Below, in pieces: positions 1-8,255 of a stretch of 64,000 bases of DNA. Origin of the DNA: Primorskyibacter marinus (GTDB lineage Bacteria > Pseudomonadota > Alphaproteobacteria > Rhodobacterales > Rhodobacteraceae). The notes beneath the pieces were generated by a model. It was not told where the DNA came from. It did no database searches and was given only the letters and a program-made list of their open reading frames with translations. Each line of letters begins with the position of its first letter. Position 1 is the stretch's first letter. The position numbers and the translations under genes are program-made. The stretch spans positions 682,001 to 746,000 of the forward strand of contig NZ_QJSD01000001.1 of the NCBI RefSeq assembly GCF_003313245.1, read 5' to 3'.

Positions 1-507
1 CCGTCCAAGGTCGAGAATAGCCTCGACCATCGGAAGGGCGTCAAAGACTTCGAGCGACACATCCTCGGTATCGGTGCTGGGCCCTTCCCAGCCCGCGTCG
101 CCGGGATCTCCTACAACGATGCGGCCGACCATGGCTGCCATCTCATGCGGGATGCAGTAGTAATCGTAAACGCCCGGCACCGTGAGCGTCACCTCGAAAC
201 TTTCCTCCGGCAGAAGGAAATCGCTGTTCCACGGGCGGGCGGCCTTCGGAATGCGTCGGGTGCGGTCGAAGTTATCGGGATGGTAGGCGGTGGCGGTATG
301 GCTGTTGCCCGGATCGCGGTTGATGAAACGGATGGTCGTGCCTGCGGTGACGGCAAGGCCGTGCGGGCGGAACCAGACACGCTCACCGCGCGAAGTGCCG
401 CGCATTTCAATGACTTCCACAGGTGCGGCACGAACGATCGCGGGCATCGAGAGAGTGGCAAGAATGCCACTCCCCAATGCCAAGATTTTGCGGCGCGCGA
501 GGCTCAT
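1..507 (-). CDS. Cupredoxin-domain periplasmic copper protein (C-terminus outside the window)
   Basis: The frame is open from the ATG at 507 to the window edge (169 codons, no stop). The N-terminus has a twin-arginine/hydrophobic leader (ARRKILALG, ending near VRAA), so export is likely. A blue-copper signature is visible: a His in the segment NSHTATAYH and, further on, a Cys-x2-His-x4-Met cluster in YYCIPHEMAAM, as in plastocyanin/pseudoazurin-type domains. The likely role is periplasmic electron transfer or copper binding. Its start overlaps the stop of the upstream gene (ATGA type), so the two are probably translationally coupled. The length beyond the type 1 copper site cannot be judged because the gene runs off the window. 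Confidence 0.8.
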   Translation of the reverse strand, partial: MSLARRKILALGSGILATLSMPAIVRAAPVEVIEMRGTSRGERVWFRPHGLAVTAGTTIRFINRDPGNSHTATAYHPDNFDRTRRIPKAARPWNSDFLLPEESFEVTLTVPGVYDYYCIPHEMAAMVGRIVVGDPGDAGWEGPSTDTEDVSLEVFDALPMVEAILDLGR

Positions 508-923
508 TGTGCCAACCGTCCCTTGGCGTCGGCATCGTGATAAAGCACAACATGAGCGTGCGGTTCGTCCACGCCGGGATGGCCGGCATTGTAGTAGACA
601 TCGACCGATGTGACCTCATGCGATCCAACGTGCAGGTCATTGTAGGCCGTGCCGCTTGAGAGTGCTTCCAGCGGCGTCATGTAAACCGTCGCGGATAACT
701 TGCCGTCGTGGTCATAGGCCAGGAACGGACCGGCCGGCAGCGTGTCCGGCACAACGAAGAGCGTACCGAGACCCGGCAGAAATTCCGGAAGCGGCAACAC
801 ATCGCTGACCTGCACATAAGGTTCGCCCGGCGGAGATTCCATAAGGGCTTCGGTATCGTGCGCAAGCGCGAAGCCTGCGGACATGGTCAACAAGGTCGCG
901 CTTAGCATATAGGATCTTAACAT
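504..923 (-). CDS. Secreted hypothetical protein, coupled to the cupredoxin gene
   Basis: 139 aa counted from MLRSYML. Residues 1-21 form a classical signal peptide ending in FALA before HDTEA. The mature part contains a LPLPEFLPGLGTLFVVPDTLPAGPFLAYD segment-type pattern (paraphrased in short motifs: LPEFLPG, VPDTLPAGPF) and a His-rich end (EPHAHVVLYHDAD). I recall similar small periplasmic proteins annotated as DUF5602-like, but this is not certain. The 4-bp overlap with the cupredoxin gene suggests one operon. The His-rich tail could bind metal, which is inference only. A longer start at 956 is possible but would place extra residues before the signal peptide. Confidence 0.65.
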   Translation of the reverse strand: MLRSYMLSATLLTMSAGFALAHDTEALMESPPGEPYVQVSDVLPLPEFLPGLGTLFVVPDTLPAGPFLAYDHDGKLSATVYMTPLEALSSGTAYNDLHVGSHEVTSVDVYYNAGHPGVDEPHAHVVLYHDADAKGRLAQ

Positions 924-1168
924 TTCTTTTCCTTTCAGTGTCATGAGCAGTCCCATCTCTGGGGGCGCTCAACTCCTTGGATGCAGCGCGCCTGGAAAGG
1001 TTCCCGGCAATTTGTGGAAATTCCATTTCATCGTTCGATCGGTTGGCCGGAACGGGCCAAGCGATGTGTCCTCCGAAAGCACAGCTTGCGAAGCGGTCGT
1101 TCGCGACGGCAGACCAAATCGGCAGGGAGGGCTCGCACCGTGCTTTCGCGATTTTTTGGTGATGTTTT

Positions 1169-1440
1169 CTAAATCGGCGAATGGCAGATACCGTCTGCCA
1201 ACCGGGTCCAGATGCCGATGCGCTCAGCGACACCTAAAGCATCTTCGAGTTCAACCCCGAGGTAACGCATGTGCTATCGCACCTTCGTATGACCAAGGAA
1301 AAGTTGCGCAGCGCGAAGATTACCCGCCTTTCGGCCATCTCCGCAGCTTTGGTTCAGCGGGGTGACTGGGTATTGTAGCCGTTCGGCTCCAATGCGGTGG
1401 CTGTGCATTACGGAGGCTCGTTCGCGAACGGAATGATTTT
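1169..1440 (-). pseudogene. Tyrosine-recombinase (phage integrase family) C-terminal remnant
   Basis: On the minus strand one frame reads NLRAAQLFLGHTKVR, then an in-frame TAG, then MRYLGVELEDALGVAERIGIW and a stop at 1169. This is the C-terminal signature of a short integrase family (consensus LRAVQLLLGHTKIESTVRYLG). The catalytic Tyr would be the Y of RYLG. Upstream, the matching RTKA block (R-stop-TKAAEMAERR) is found in another frame, so at least one frameshift and two stops have accumulated. The gene is dead. The rest of 924-1620 holds no gene I can recognise. The remnant points to past site-specific integration near this end of the catabolic cluster. Confidence 0.7.
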
Positions 1441-1620
1441 CGGTGAAATCGGTCACGGCGCGTTTGACCAAATCACAGGCTCGCCGCTTGCTATCAATCG
1501 ACCGCGACACCAAGCAACCCAACGCAAGATTACGCCGCAACCGCACCAGTGTCGGGCTTGGGGGGGCCGATTAACAAACGGCCCCTGCTCCCCATGTTTC
1601 ATAGGCCCCCCCGCATCAGG

Positions 1621-3267
1621 TCACCGTCTGCGTGCGGTGATTGTCGCACCGTTTGATGTGGTAAGAACCAATGCGCCGGTTTCATCCATTGAATAGCTTT
1701 CCACCATGGACAGTAAGTCCAGCAAGCTACGTTCCTGGTTCATAAGTGCCTCGGGACAGGCCATCATCGTGGTGCCAGCCTGGTCTATCGCCAGTGCATC
1801 GCCGTCCTGCGTGTAGCTTGCGATCAGACGGTTGCAGCCCGCATTCCCGGCCAGACGGCCATCCGGCATGAACAGCAGATTTGCCGGACTGTTGTCGATC
1901 ACGCCCTTGCCTGCAATGTCCTCGATGTACCATTCACGGCCCACCAGCTGGGCGGTCTCCTCTTGCGCCATGAGGTAGTCGGCGACAGCCCGGTAGGCTG
2001 GCAAGGAGATCGGATCGTTTGCCGCATTCCCCGCGACAGGGTTTGAAGCGAAACGCACGATCACCATCTCGGCGGTCGGATCGACCCAGACCGTCTGGCC
2101 ATGCACCCCGCGCGCGGCGAAGGATCCGTGATCGTCATGGCTGACCCACCACATGCCGCGATAGCTCCACCCTTCCAGCAGATCGTATCCGGCTTTCGCA
2201 AAAGCATCCGTGTCGCCCCCCTGACGGATACGGGCGATGGCCTCGGCCGGGATGATCTGCTCGCCATCCCATTTACCCTCGTTGAGCACCAGTTGGCCGA
2301 AACGCGCCATGTCGCGCAGGGTCGCGTTGAACCCGCCACCCGCGAAGGGTGTGTCGATGGAATCGACGGTATAGAATGCCTCACGCTCCGCGCCGATCTT
2401 CGACCAGATCCGGTTGGACAGATAATCGGCGGCCGAGACGCCTGTGGTCCGCGCGATCAGCCAGCCTGCCGCGTCCGAGTTCACGGTTTTGTAGCCGAAC
2501 GCTTCGCCATGTTCGCCGTCTTTCTGAACGGTCTGGAGGTAGTCGAAGTAACTGCGCGGTCCATCGTAGCCTTCCGGCTTTGGCAGAGGACTTCCCGCTT
2601 CTGCAAAGGTCCAGATCTCGGCCTCGGGGTCGGAATAGTCCTCGGAATAATCCAGCGCGGTGGTCATTTCCAATACCTGCCGCACGGTGGCATCCCCGAA
2701 TGCGCTTTGTTCCAGTTCGGGGATGATGTCGCGCAGCAATGCTGTCTCATCCAGCTTGCCTTCCGCCACCAGCACTTCGGCCATCAGGCCGGTCAGGCTT
2801 TTCGTGACCGACATCGCCCCATGCAGCGTGTCCTCATTCAGGCATCCATCGTAACGCTCGTAGACAATCCGGCCTTTGTGCAAGACCAGGATACCGTCGG
2901 TGTAGTTGGCATCGAAGGCGGCATCCCATGTCATCGGATCACCACCGCCGAGCGGCGTAAACTCGACGGCATCAAGACCTGCATCAAGATCGACAGGCAG
3001 ATCGCTGACACCGTCATTTCCATTGCGGACCGCGACGGTCGGCATCATCTCGCGGAAATGGCAGACCGTCCATCGCAGTTTCGGGAACGCAAAATAATCG
3101 GGATCGGTGAAGCGGATCGTCTTGTCCGCAGCCGGGGGAAACCCCTGCATCCAGCCAAGTGCCTCTGGCGTGGAGTCCTGCGCCGAAAGTGGGGTTTTGT
3201 CCTGTGCCATTGCGGTTCCTCCCAAGGTCAGGGACAGGGTGAGACATGCGCTCATAATGGGATTCAT
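1621..3267 (-). CDS. Serine hydrolase (beta-lactamase/PBP-like) with C-terminal META domain
   Basis: About 548 aa. Residues 1-21 are a signal peptide ending in TAMA. A class C beta-lactamase-like domain follows, with the nucleophile motif S153-V-T-K156 and downstream blocks typical of periplasmic serine hydrolases (a YKTVNSDAAGW segment; HGQTVWVDP near the end). After about residue 450 the sequence switches to a META/HslJ-like domain: NLLFMPDGRLAGNAGCNRL, then a Cys-containing MACPEALMNQE block. The start was chosen at the second of two adjacent ATGs because AAGGA lies 7 nt upstream. Substrate unknown; esterase or peptidase activity is as plausible as beta-lactam hydrolysis. The gene lies outside the motif-marked regulon. 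Confidence 0.8.
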   Translation of the reverse strand: MNPIMSACLTLSLTLGGTAMAQDKTPLSAQDSTPEALGWMQGFPPAADKTIRFTDPDYFAFPKLRWTVCHFREMMPTVAVRNGNDGVSDLPVDLDAGLDAVEFTPLGGGDPMTWDAAFDANYTDGILVLHKGRIVYERYDGCLNEDTLHGAMSVTKSLTGLMAEVLVAEGKLDETALLRDIIPELEQSAFGDATVRQVLEMTTALDYSEDYSDPEAEIWTFAEAGSPLPKPEGYDGPRSYFDYLQTVQKDGEHGEAFGYKTVNSDAAGWLIARTTGVSAADYLSNRIWSKIGAEREAFYTVDSIDTPFAGGGFNATLRDMARFGQLVLNEGKWDGEQIIPAEAIARIRQGGDTDAFAKAGYDLLEGWSYRGMWWVSHDDHGSFAARGVHGQTVWVDPTAEMVIVRFASNPVAGNAANDPISLPAYRAVADYLMAQEETAQLVGREWYIEDIAGKGVIDNSPANLLFMPDGRLAGNAGCNRLIASYTQDGDALAIDQAGTTMMACPEALMNQERSLLDLLSMVESYSMDETGALVLTTSNGATITARRR

Positions 3268-3316
3268 CATCGTATCCTTATTTTTCCGTCGTATTCCCGA
3301 CAGGTTCATTTGCACT

Positions 3317-3781
3317 TCAAGTTAGTCGGCTGGCGCGGATTGTCATGTAATTGACGATACCCGCAACCAGACCGGCGATGACGCCAAGGACAATCACCGC
3401 CGCCGTCAGCGACACCGTCATCGTTCCCATTGCCCTTTGCCAGATCACCGCCCCCGTGACGCACAGACCCAGCGCAAACATGCCATGCTTGAATGTCAGC
3501 CACAAAACCGAAGGGAAGAAAGGTTGCTTGGGTACTTTCATCGTTATGTAGGCGACGACAGTCAGGATCATTGCCAGGGAAACCGCCAGCGGTACGGCCG
3601 AGCCGAAAACCGTGTGACTGTCATTCGTGATTCCATCCACCGAAAGCGGAATGGTCGTGTTGCCCCAAAGAAAGTAAATCTGGATCGCGCCGTTGATGAC
3701 TGCGTTTATGACACCGGTCAGAACGGCACCTTGCAGGATCTTTTCGTTCGTGAGGGGGTGTGTGGGGTTATTTTGTACCAT
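3317..3781 (-). CDS. Small integral membrane protein, unknown function
   Basis: 154 aa with four predictable hydrophobic segments: about 17-40 (AVLTGVINAVINGAIQIYFLW), 60-80 (AVPLAVSLAMILTVVAYI), 92-110 and 122-145 (AAVIVLGVIAGLVAGIV). No catalytic motif is recognisable. It ends 49 bp upstream of the serine hydrolase start on the same strand and may be co-transcribed with it. I do not recognise the family. The long complementary reading frames here are GC-driven shadows. Confidence 0.6.
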   Translation of the reverse strand: MVQNNPTHPLTNEKILQGAVLTGVINAVINGAIQIYFLWGNTTIPLSVDGITNDSHTVFGSAVPLAVSLAMILTVVAYITMKVPKQPFFPSVLWLTFKHGMFALGLCVTGAVIWQRAMGTMTVSLTAAVIVLGVIAGLVAGIVNYMTIRASRLT

Positions 3782-3928
3782 GTTTTTTTCCTTGGTTAAT
3801 GCGTCTGACTCTCCGCACGGGGGTCATATGTGCACCGAAGACATCAATGTCGCAGATTTTGCCGCTGGAGCGCGAAAGGACCACATCGCCCCCGGCGATC
3901 GGGCCCCCCTCGATCTGGCTTGCAAGAT

Positions 3929-4234
3929 TTATACCGGATGCTTCGTCCGCCCCGGTTCGGGCAAGCGAAGGCCCGCCCGCACCACAGCAGGCGGGCACCA
4001 AGGTGACGCCCCCACCCTTGTATTTCGCGCAGCGCATCGCCAAAGCGCCGCTTGTTCGCCGAAGAGGCGCACGGTCGAGCCGCCGCCATGGCCCTTGACG
4101 ATCTGGCCGCTCACCCAGCCGGCAGCGGCCAGCGTTTTCGCAATCCCTGCGCCGATATTCTGTGCGTCGCCCGTCAGGAAAACATTGTGGCCTCCCATGT
4201 GGCAATCGGCGTATGCGTCAAACTTGTCAGTCAT
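3929..4234 (-). pseudogene. SDR remnant with internal deletion
   Basis: The frame starts with MTDKFDAY and AGGAAG-like pairing upstream. It reads an SDR N-terminus (VFLTGDAQNIGAGIAKTLAAAG), then passes straight into an SDR C-terminal block (WVSGQIVKGHGGGST), skipping the roughly 180 residues that normally carry NNAG and the YxxxK active site. Beyond that it continues into unrelated Arg/Pro-rich sequence to the stop at 3929. An in-frame internal deletion of an SDR gene explains this best. It lies directly downstream of an intact SDR (4297-5064) on the same strand, so it may be a decayed tandem copy. Expression as a short peptide cannot be excluded. Confidence 0.55.
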
Positions 4235-4296
4235 TGTTTTCACTTCCGGTGAGTCCTGTGTGGCTTGCCCGCACAGAGCGGGTGATGTGGCTCGCG

Positions 4297-5064
4297 TCAG
4301 TCCAGTTCCTGCACCCCGCCGCCAGAGACCGTCAGGATCTGACCGCTGATCCAGCTTGCAGCCCGCGAGCAGAGGAACAGCGCGGCATTGGCCATGTCGA
4401 CAGGTTCGCCCAGACGGTTGATCGGCGTGTGCGCCACCATCGTCTTTTCAATCTCGTCGTTCAGCACGGATTTCAGCGCATCGGTGCGCGTGGCACCGGG
4501 GGCGACACCGTTCACACGGATACCCATCGGCCCCAGATCAAAGGCGATGTTGCGCACCAGATGGCTGGTCGCCGCCTTGGACGAACCGTAGGACGCCATG
4601 CGCTTGTTCTTGTTCTCGGCAGACATCGAAGTGATGGCGAGGATCGAGCCACCCCCGGCCTTTTCCATCTCCGGCGCGGCCAGCTGCGCGAGGCGGAACA
4701 GCGAGAATACGTTCAACTCAAACGCCCAGCGGAAATCCTCCATCGGCATATCAAAGGGCTTCGGCCCGCCGCCGCCCGCATTCGCGACAAGCGTGGTGAG
4801 CTTGCCGAATTCGCGAACGGTGCCATTCACCAGCGCCGCGAGATCTTCCTCATTCGTGACGTCGCAGGCCATGCCCGCCGCCTTGCCGCCCCTGGACCTG
4901 ATCTTGTCCACGACCGCCTGCGCGGTGTCGGCCTTCAGGTCACTGACCACGACGGCAGCCCCCGCCGCGGCGAATGTCTCGGCGATGGCGCGGCCGATGC
5001 CTGCCCCCGCGCCGGTGACGAGGGCAACCTGACCTTCTAGGGTGAAATTCGCTGGGTCATACAT
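4297..5064 (-). CDS. Short-chain dehydrogenase/reductase (SDR)
   Basis: 255 aa, classical SDR length. Cofactor motif TGAGAGIG near residue 18, NAGGGG, and catalytic Ser/Tyr/Lys in ITSMSAENKN...YGSSK. The C-terminus (WISGQILTVSGGG) is typical. The start at MYDPANF is supported by AGGAGT 7 nt upstream. The substrate is unknown; SDRs of this type oxidise or reduce secondary alcohols, or reduce 3-oxoacyl-CoA/ACP. It lies outside the motif-marked regulon (no motif in 5065-5257) and is transcribed divergently from the winged-helix gene at 5258, which is the obvious candidate regulator. Confidence 0.85.
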   Translation of the reverse strand: MYDPANFTLEGQVALVTGAGAGIGRAIAETFAAAGAAVVVSDLKADTAQAVVDKIRSRGGKAAGMACDVTNEEDLAALVNGTVREFGKLTTLVANAGGGGPKPFDMPMEDFRWAFELNVFSLFRLAQLAAPEMEKAGGGSILAITSMSAENKNKRMASYGSSKAATSHLVRNIAFDLGPMGIRVNGVAPGATRTDALKSVLNDEIEKTMVAHTPINRLGEPVDMANAALFLCSRAASWISGQILTVSGGGVQELD

Positions 5065-5257
5065 TTCGAAGACTCCTTTGAGTTGATTTATTTGAAGTTG
5101 GAATATGTGCAGGATCTTCACATGTGTCGTTCTGTTCGATAGGTCGCCCTGCCAGGCGATAAATACAACCGCTGTCGGTGACAGCGTTCCCCAGATCGGG
5201 TAATGTGAGGAACGGCGATGCCATTCAGGACGATTTTCAACAGGTTTCGAGGCAGGA

Positions 5258-5662
5258 ATGGGCGGCGAGGCTGATAAAATACCGACCCATGTGCGGGCTT
5301 TTTCAGAACTGCTGATCAAACTCCGGGCCGAACTGGGCAACGATCTGGATCTGGTGTTGATAATGGCGGTCATTGCAGAGCGCCACTATGCCGGTTTTCC
5401 CCAGCCCAAGCTGCCGACCTCTGCTTCCACGGCCTCTGCCGGAACGCGCCCGACACCCGGTATCAATACCCATTCGGTTGCGCTCTACGCAGACATTCCG
5501 CGTGAAACCGTGCGCAGAAAGATCGCAAAGCTTGTCGAGAAAGGTTGGGTGACCTGCGATGGACAAGGAAACCTCACGCCCGCGCCGCAAGCGGCAAGTG
5601 ATCTGGCAAAAGGCACTGCCGCGACCTTGAAGTATCTCGAGGCGATCACGCAAGGCAGCTAG
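5258..5662 (+). CDS. Winged-helix (MarR-like) transcriptional regulator
   Basis: 134 aa. Residues 74-118 (THSVALYADIPRETVRRKIAKLVEKGWV) form a winged helix-turn-helix with the recognition helix around RETVRRKIAKL. The N-terminal part is helical (FSELLIKLRAELGNDLDLVLIMAV). It is divergently oriented to the SDR at 4297-5064 with a 193-bp shared intergenic region, the usual layout for a local repressor or activator. Ligand unknown. It lacks the longer dimerisation helices of full MarR proteins, so DUF-type small wHTH is an alternative label. Confidence 0.65.
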   Translation: MGGEADKIPTHVRAFSELLIKLRAELGNDLDLVLIMAVIAERHYAGFPQPKLPTSASTASAGTRPTPGINTHSVALYADIPRETVRRKIAKLVEKGWVTCDGQGNLTPAPQAASDLAKGTAATLKYLEAITQGS

Positions 5663-6063
5663 TCAGACATCAAGTTCGATTTTCAGGATCGTCGTCCGAA
5701 AGACGACGTAATCTTCATTGGGTGGGTTCAAACAGCTGATCTCACACGGCACCGCCCGCGCCGACAGGTAAGAGTATCACCGGCGGCATGGATCGCTGGT
5801 GGCCTGGGCGCATTGGGCCAACTGGGCCGCACTTATGCGGCCTACCAGTTGTTGATGGATTTTGTGACTCCTGCGAAAGCCACAAGGCTCTTGCCATAGC
5901 CAGAAGCAGATAGCCTTCGTTTCTCTGGAGGACTCGTCAAATGTTGAGGTAGCGATGATGTAGAACGCACAGACAAAATCTCGACTGATTGGCTTGGCAT
6001 TGACATCTGCATGCTAAACGAAGCGAATGTTCCCGGCGGTGCCTTGCTCCGTTGGATGTCACT
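5663..6063 (+). other. 400-bp gap with two hairpins, no gene recognised
   Basis: Just after the regulator stop, 5690-5708 is a perfect dyad (CGTCGTC-CGAAA-GACGACG). It has no T-tract, so it may be a weak terminator or a protein-binding site. It resembles the core of the regulon motif at 20846, but lacks the flanking GATGY and is not placed upstream of a cluster gene. A second, imperfect hairpin spans about 5819-5851 (CAACTG...CAGTTG with GCCGC/GCGGC inside). No coding signal was found on either strand. Confidence 0.5.
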
Positions 6064-6933
6064 ATGGTAAATCGCATCATGACGATCCCGAACACTCTGA
6101 TTTGCAGTTCCCACACGATCAGTGGCGTCCTGCCCGGAGCCGCGAAACCCGCGCGTCACAGGTTTTCCGATCGCGTCTCCGCCGCCGCGCATGCGGGATA
6201 CACCGGAATGTGCCTGCATCTTCGGGACTATCGGGCGCAGCGGGTAGCCGGGTTTGGGGACACTGAAATGGCGGCTTTGCTGCGCGATCACGGCATGCAG
6301 AACATCTCGCTTGAGTTTCTGGCCAACTGGTTTCTAGAGCACGACACCGGCGCACAAGAAGATGAAGCGACAGCTTACGAAGCCGCACGCGCATTCGGCG
6401 CACATTCCGTTAATGTTGGCGGAGATTTTCAGCAAACCGGCATACCACCCGAGCAAATGCGAATACGCTTTGCCGCGCTTTGCAAACGCGCGGAACGGCA
6501 TAACTTGAACGTCGCCTTGGAGATCGTTCCGTTCAGCAACGTCGCCACGCTTGAGACGGCACTGTTTATCACGGACGGGATTGCCAACGCAGGCCTTGTG
6601 GTTGACTGCTGGCATATGTTCCGCGCGGGCATCGCGCTTTGCGATCTGGCGCGATTGCCGGGAGAGCGTATCCTGTCAATTCAGGTCAGCGATGCGCATC
6701 CGGAAATCCGTGGCACACTCGCGCAGGACACCCTGCGCCGCCTCCCCTGTGACGAAGGCGTGTTCGATCTGGACGGGTTTGTGGCCGCACTGGACGCGGC
6801 CGGTGCGTCGGTTCCCCTGAGCGTCGAGATCATATCGCCGAATTTTGCTGCGCTCGATCTGGATGATGCCTGCACCATGTCAATTCGCGGGGCGCAGGCG
6901 CTGCTGGCGCGCCGTCAGGTTTTGACCGGATAG
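6064..6933 (+). CDS. Sugar-phosphate isomerase/epimerase-like TIM-barrel protein (AP endonuclease 2 family)
   Basis: About 289 aa. Features of the xylose-isomerase-like TIM barrel include a central VALEIVPF strand with a metal-ligand Glu, the block GLVVDCWHMFRAG (Asp and His ligands), LSIQVSDAHPE and, near the end, SVEIISPNF (last Glu). These four acidic/His positions form the usual divalent metal site. The start is uncertain (6064 or 6079; no clear ribosome site). The 3' end overlaps the convergent OYE gene by 19 bp. No regulon motif lies upstream, so membership of the catabolic unit is doubtful. The substrate could be a hydroxy-keto compound rather than a sugar. Confidence 0.7.
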   Translation: MVNRIMTIPNTLICSSHTISGVLPGAAKPARHRFSDRVSAAAHAGYTGMCLHLRDYRAQRVAGFGDTEMAALLRDHGMQNISLEFLANWFLEHDTGAQEDEATAYEAARAFGAHSVNVGGDFQQTGIPPEQMRIRFAALCKRAERHNLNVALEIVPFSNVATLETALFITDGIANAGLVVDCWHMFRAGIALCDLARLPGERILSIQVSDAHPEIRGTLAQDTLRRLPCDEGVFDLDGFVAALDAAGASVPLSVEIISPNFAALDLDDACTMSIRGAQALLARRQVLTG

Positions 6934-7985
6934 TCGGTAAAGCCTTCCGGACCTTCGGTATAAACCCGATCCTCGTCGTAATCCGCCAGATCCACACCTT
7001 GGCGCAGGCGCTCGACCAGATCGGGGTTGCCGATAAAATCGCGGCCGAAGGACACGGCGTCGGCCCCACCGCTGCGCAGGAATTCCGCCGCCTTGGCCGC
7101 GGTCAGGTTGCCGTTCAGGATCAACGGACCCTTCCAGCGGTCACGCGTCAGTTTGTAATTGTCGACCTTGGGTGTCTTGTTGCGCACCAGATGCAGGTAG
7201 GCCAGCCCAAGGGTCGACGCCTGATCAAAAAGCGTGCCATAGGTTTCGGCCGGGTCATCGTCGTCGATATCGTTGAACCCCAGTCCCGGCGACGTCCGCA
7301 ATCCGACACGATCAAATCCGATTGCCTCGCCCATCGTTGTCAGCACCTCGATACTGAACCGGACGCGGTTTTCCACGCTTCCCCCATACTGGTCGGTGCG
7401 TTTGTTGGTGTTTGTCGACAGAAACTGCATCGGCAGGTAGCCGCTTGACGCGTGCAGCTCGACCCCGTCCAGCCCGGCGGCGCGGGCATTCACGGCAGCC
7501 TGGCGGAATTCATCGACGACCTGGGCAATTTCTTCGGTTTCCAGCGCGCGTGGTGCGTCCATATCGACAAGACCCGAGGTGTCGGTGAAAATCTTCCAGT
7601 TGGCGGTAATCGCAGACGGTGCGACGATTTCTGAATCGTCATCCTTGTTGATCCGCGCAGCGATGCGGCCGCAATGCATAAGCTGGACGACGATTTTGCC
7701 GCCGCGCGCGTGCACCGCCTCGGCGACGTCGCCCCAACCGTCGATCTGCTCGAGTGAATATATCCCCGGAGTGCGGCAGTATCCCTTTCCTGCGGCGCTT
7801 GGCTGCACGCCTTCGGTCACGATCAATCCGGCATCCGCCCGCTGGCCGTAATACTCGGCATGAAGTGCGGTCGGACAATCCCCCGCGCCCGCCCTGCTGC
7901 GCGTCATCGGCGACATCACGATACGGTTACGCATAGCAAATGCGCCAAGACGAACCGGATCGAAAAGCTCTTTGATATCCTGCAT
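6915..7985 (-). CDS. Old yellow enzyme family NADH:flavin oxidoreductase
   Basis: 356 aa, the normal length of single-domain OYEs. Visible elements: N-terminal LFDPVRLGAFAMRNRIVMSPMTRSRA, VQLMHCGR, VELHASSGYLPMQFLS (the usual HGANGYL block altered), TNKRTDQYGGSVENR, and the C-terminal FMN phosphate site GADAVSFGRDFIGNPDLV. These enzymes reduce activated C=C bonds of enones using NAD(P)H and FMN. A copy of the cluster motif at 8051-8069 sits 65 nt upstream of its ATG, tying it to the catabolic regulon. In a steroid-like pathway it could reduce a ring enone, but this is inference. It is divergent from the ABC operon. Confidence 0.9.
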   Translation of the reverse strand: MQDIKELFDPVRLGAFAMRNRIVMSPMTRSRAGAGDCPTALHAEYYGQRADAGLIVTEGVQPSAAGKGYCRTPGIYSLEQIDGWGDVAEAVHARGGKIVVQLMHCGRIAARINKDDDSEIVAPSAITANWKIFTDTSGLVDMDAPRALETEEIAQVVDEFRQAAVNARAAGLDGVELHASSGYLPMQFLSTNTNKRTDQYGGSVENRVRFSIEVLTTMGEAIGFDRVGLRTSPGLGFNDIDDDDPAETYGTLFDQASTLGLAYLHLVRNKTPKVDNYKLTRDRWKGPLILNGNLTAAKAAEFLRSGGADAVSFGRDFIGNPDLVERLRQGVDLADYDEDRVYTEGPEGFTDYPVKT

Positions 7986-8050
7986 GCCGCGCTCCGTTTC
8001 ATGTTTGGGTCAGACAACTCCTTGTTGCCTATCCAGATCACGGCACGGGC

Positions 8051-8069
8051 ACATCGTCCGTCTGGTCTA
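8051..8069 (-). promoter_or_regulatory. Regulon motif copy 1 (OYE gene)
   Basis: Gene-sense sequence TAGACCAGACGGACGATGT, 65 nt before the start codon at 7985. It matches the consensus TAGTCC-N3-CRGACGATGY at all fixed positions but one (A for T at position 4). Confidence 0.75.
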
Positions 8070-8131
8070 GAGGCTGGATTGGTAAAAAACACGGCCGTCC
8101 TGAAACACAAATCAGGTTTCGGCGCGGCGAA

Positions 8132-8150
8132 TAGTCCTTTTGGCCGATGC
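8132..8150 (+). promoter_or_regulatory. Regulon motif copy 2 (ABC importer operon 1)
   Basis: TAGTCCTTTTGGCCGATGC, 105 nt before the ATG at 8256. Two mismatches in the right half (T for C, C for A). It lies in the divergent spacer with copy 1, so each direction has its own copy. Confidence 0.7.
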
Positions 8151-8255
8151 CAGAATTGTCCAGCCTGTAACCGTGATCGGTGAAGGGTCTTGGTGAAAAC
8201 ACGGCTCGCGGTGCCACAGGTTCAGGCACCAAGGCAGGGAGAGGATAAGTGGCAA

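Noticed and set aside
2101-3354. 417-aa plus-strand ORF
   Set aside because: It lies antisense to the serine hydrolase, has no recognisable motif and is Arg/His-rich, as expected for a GC-driven shadow.
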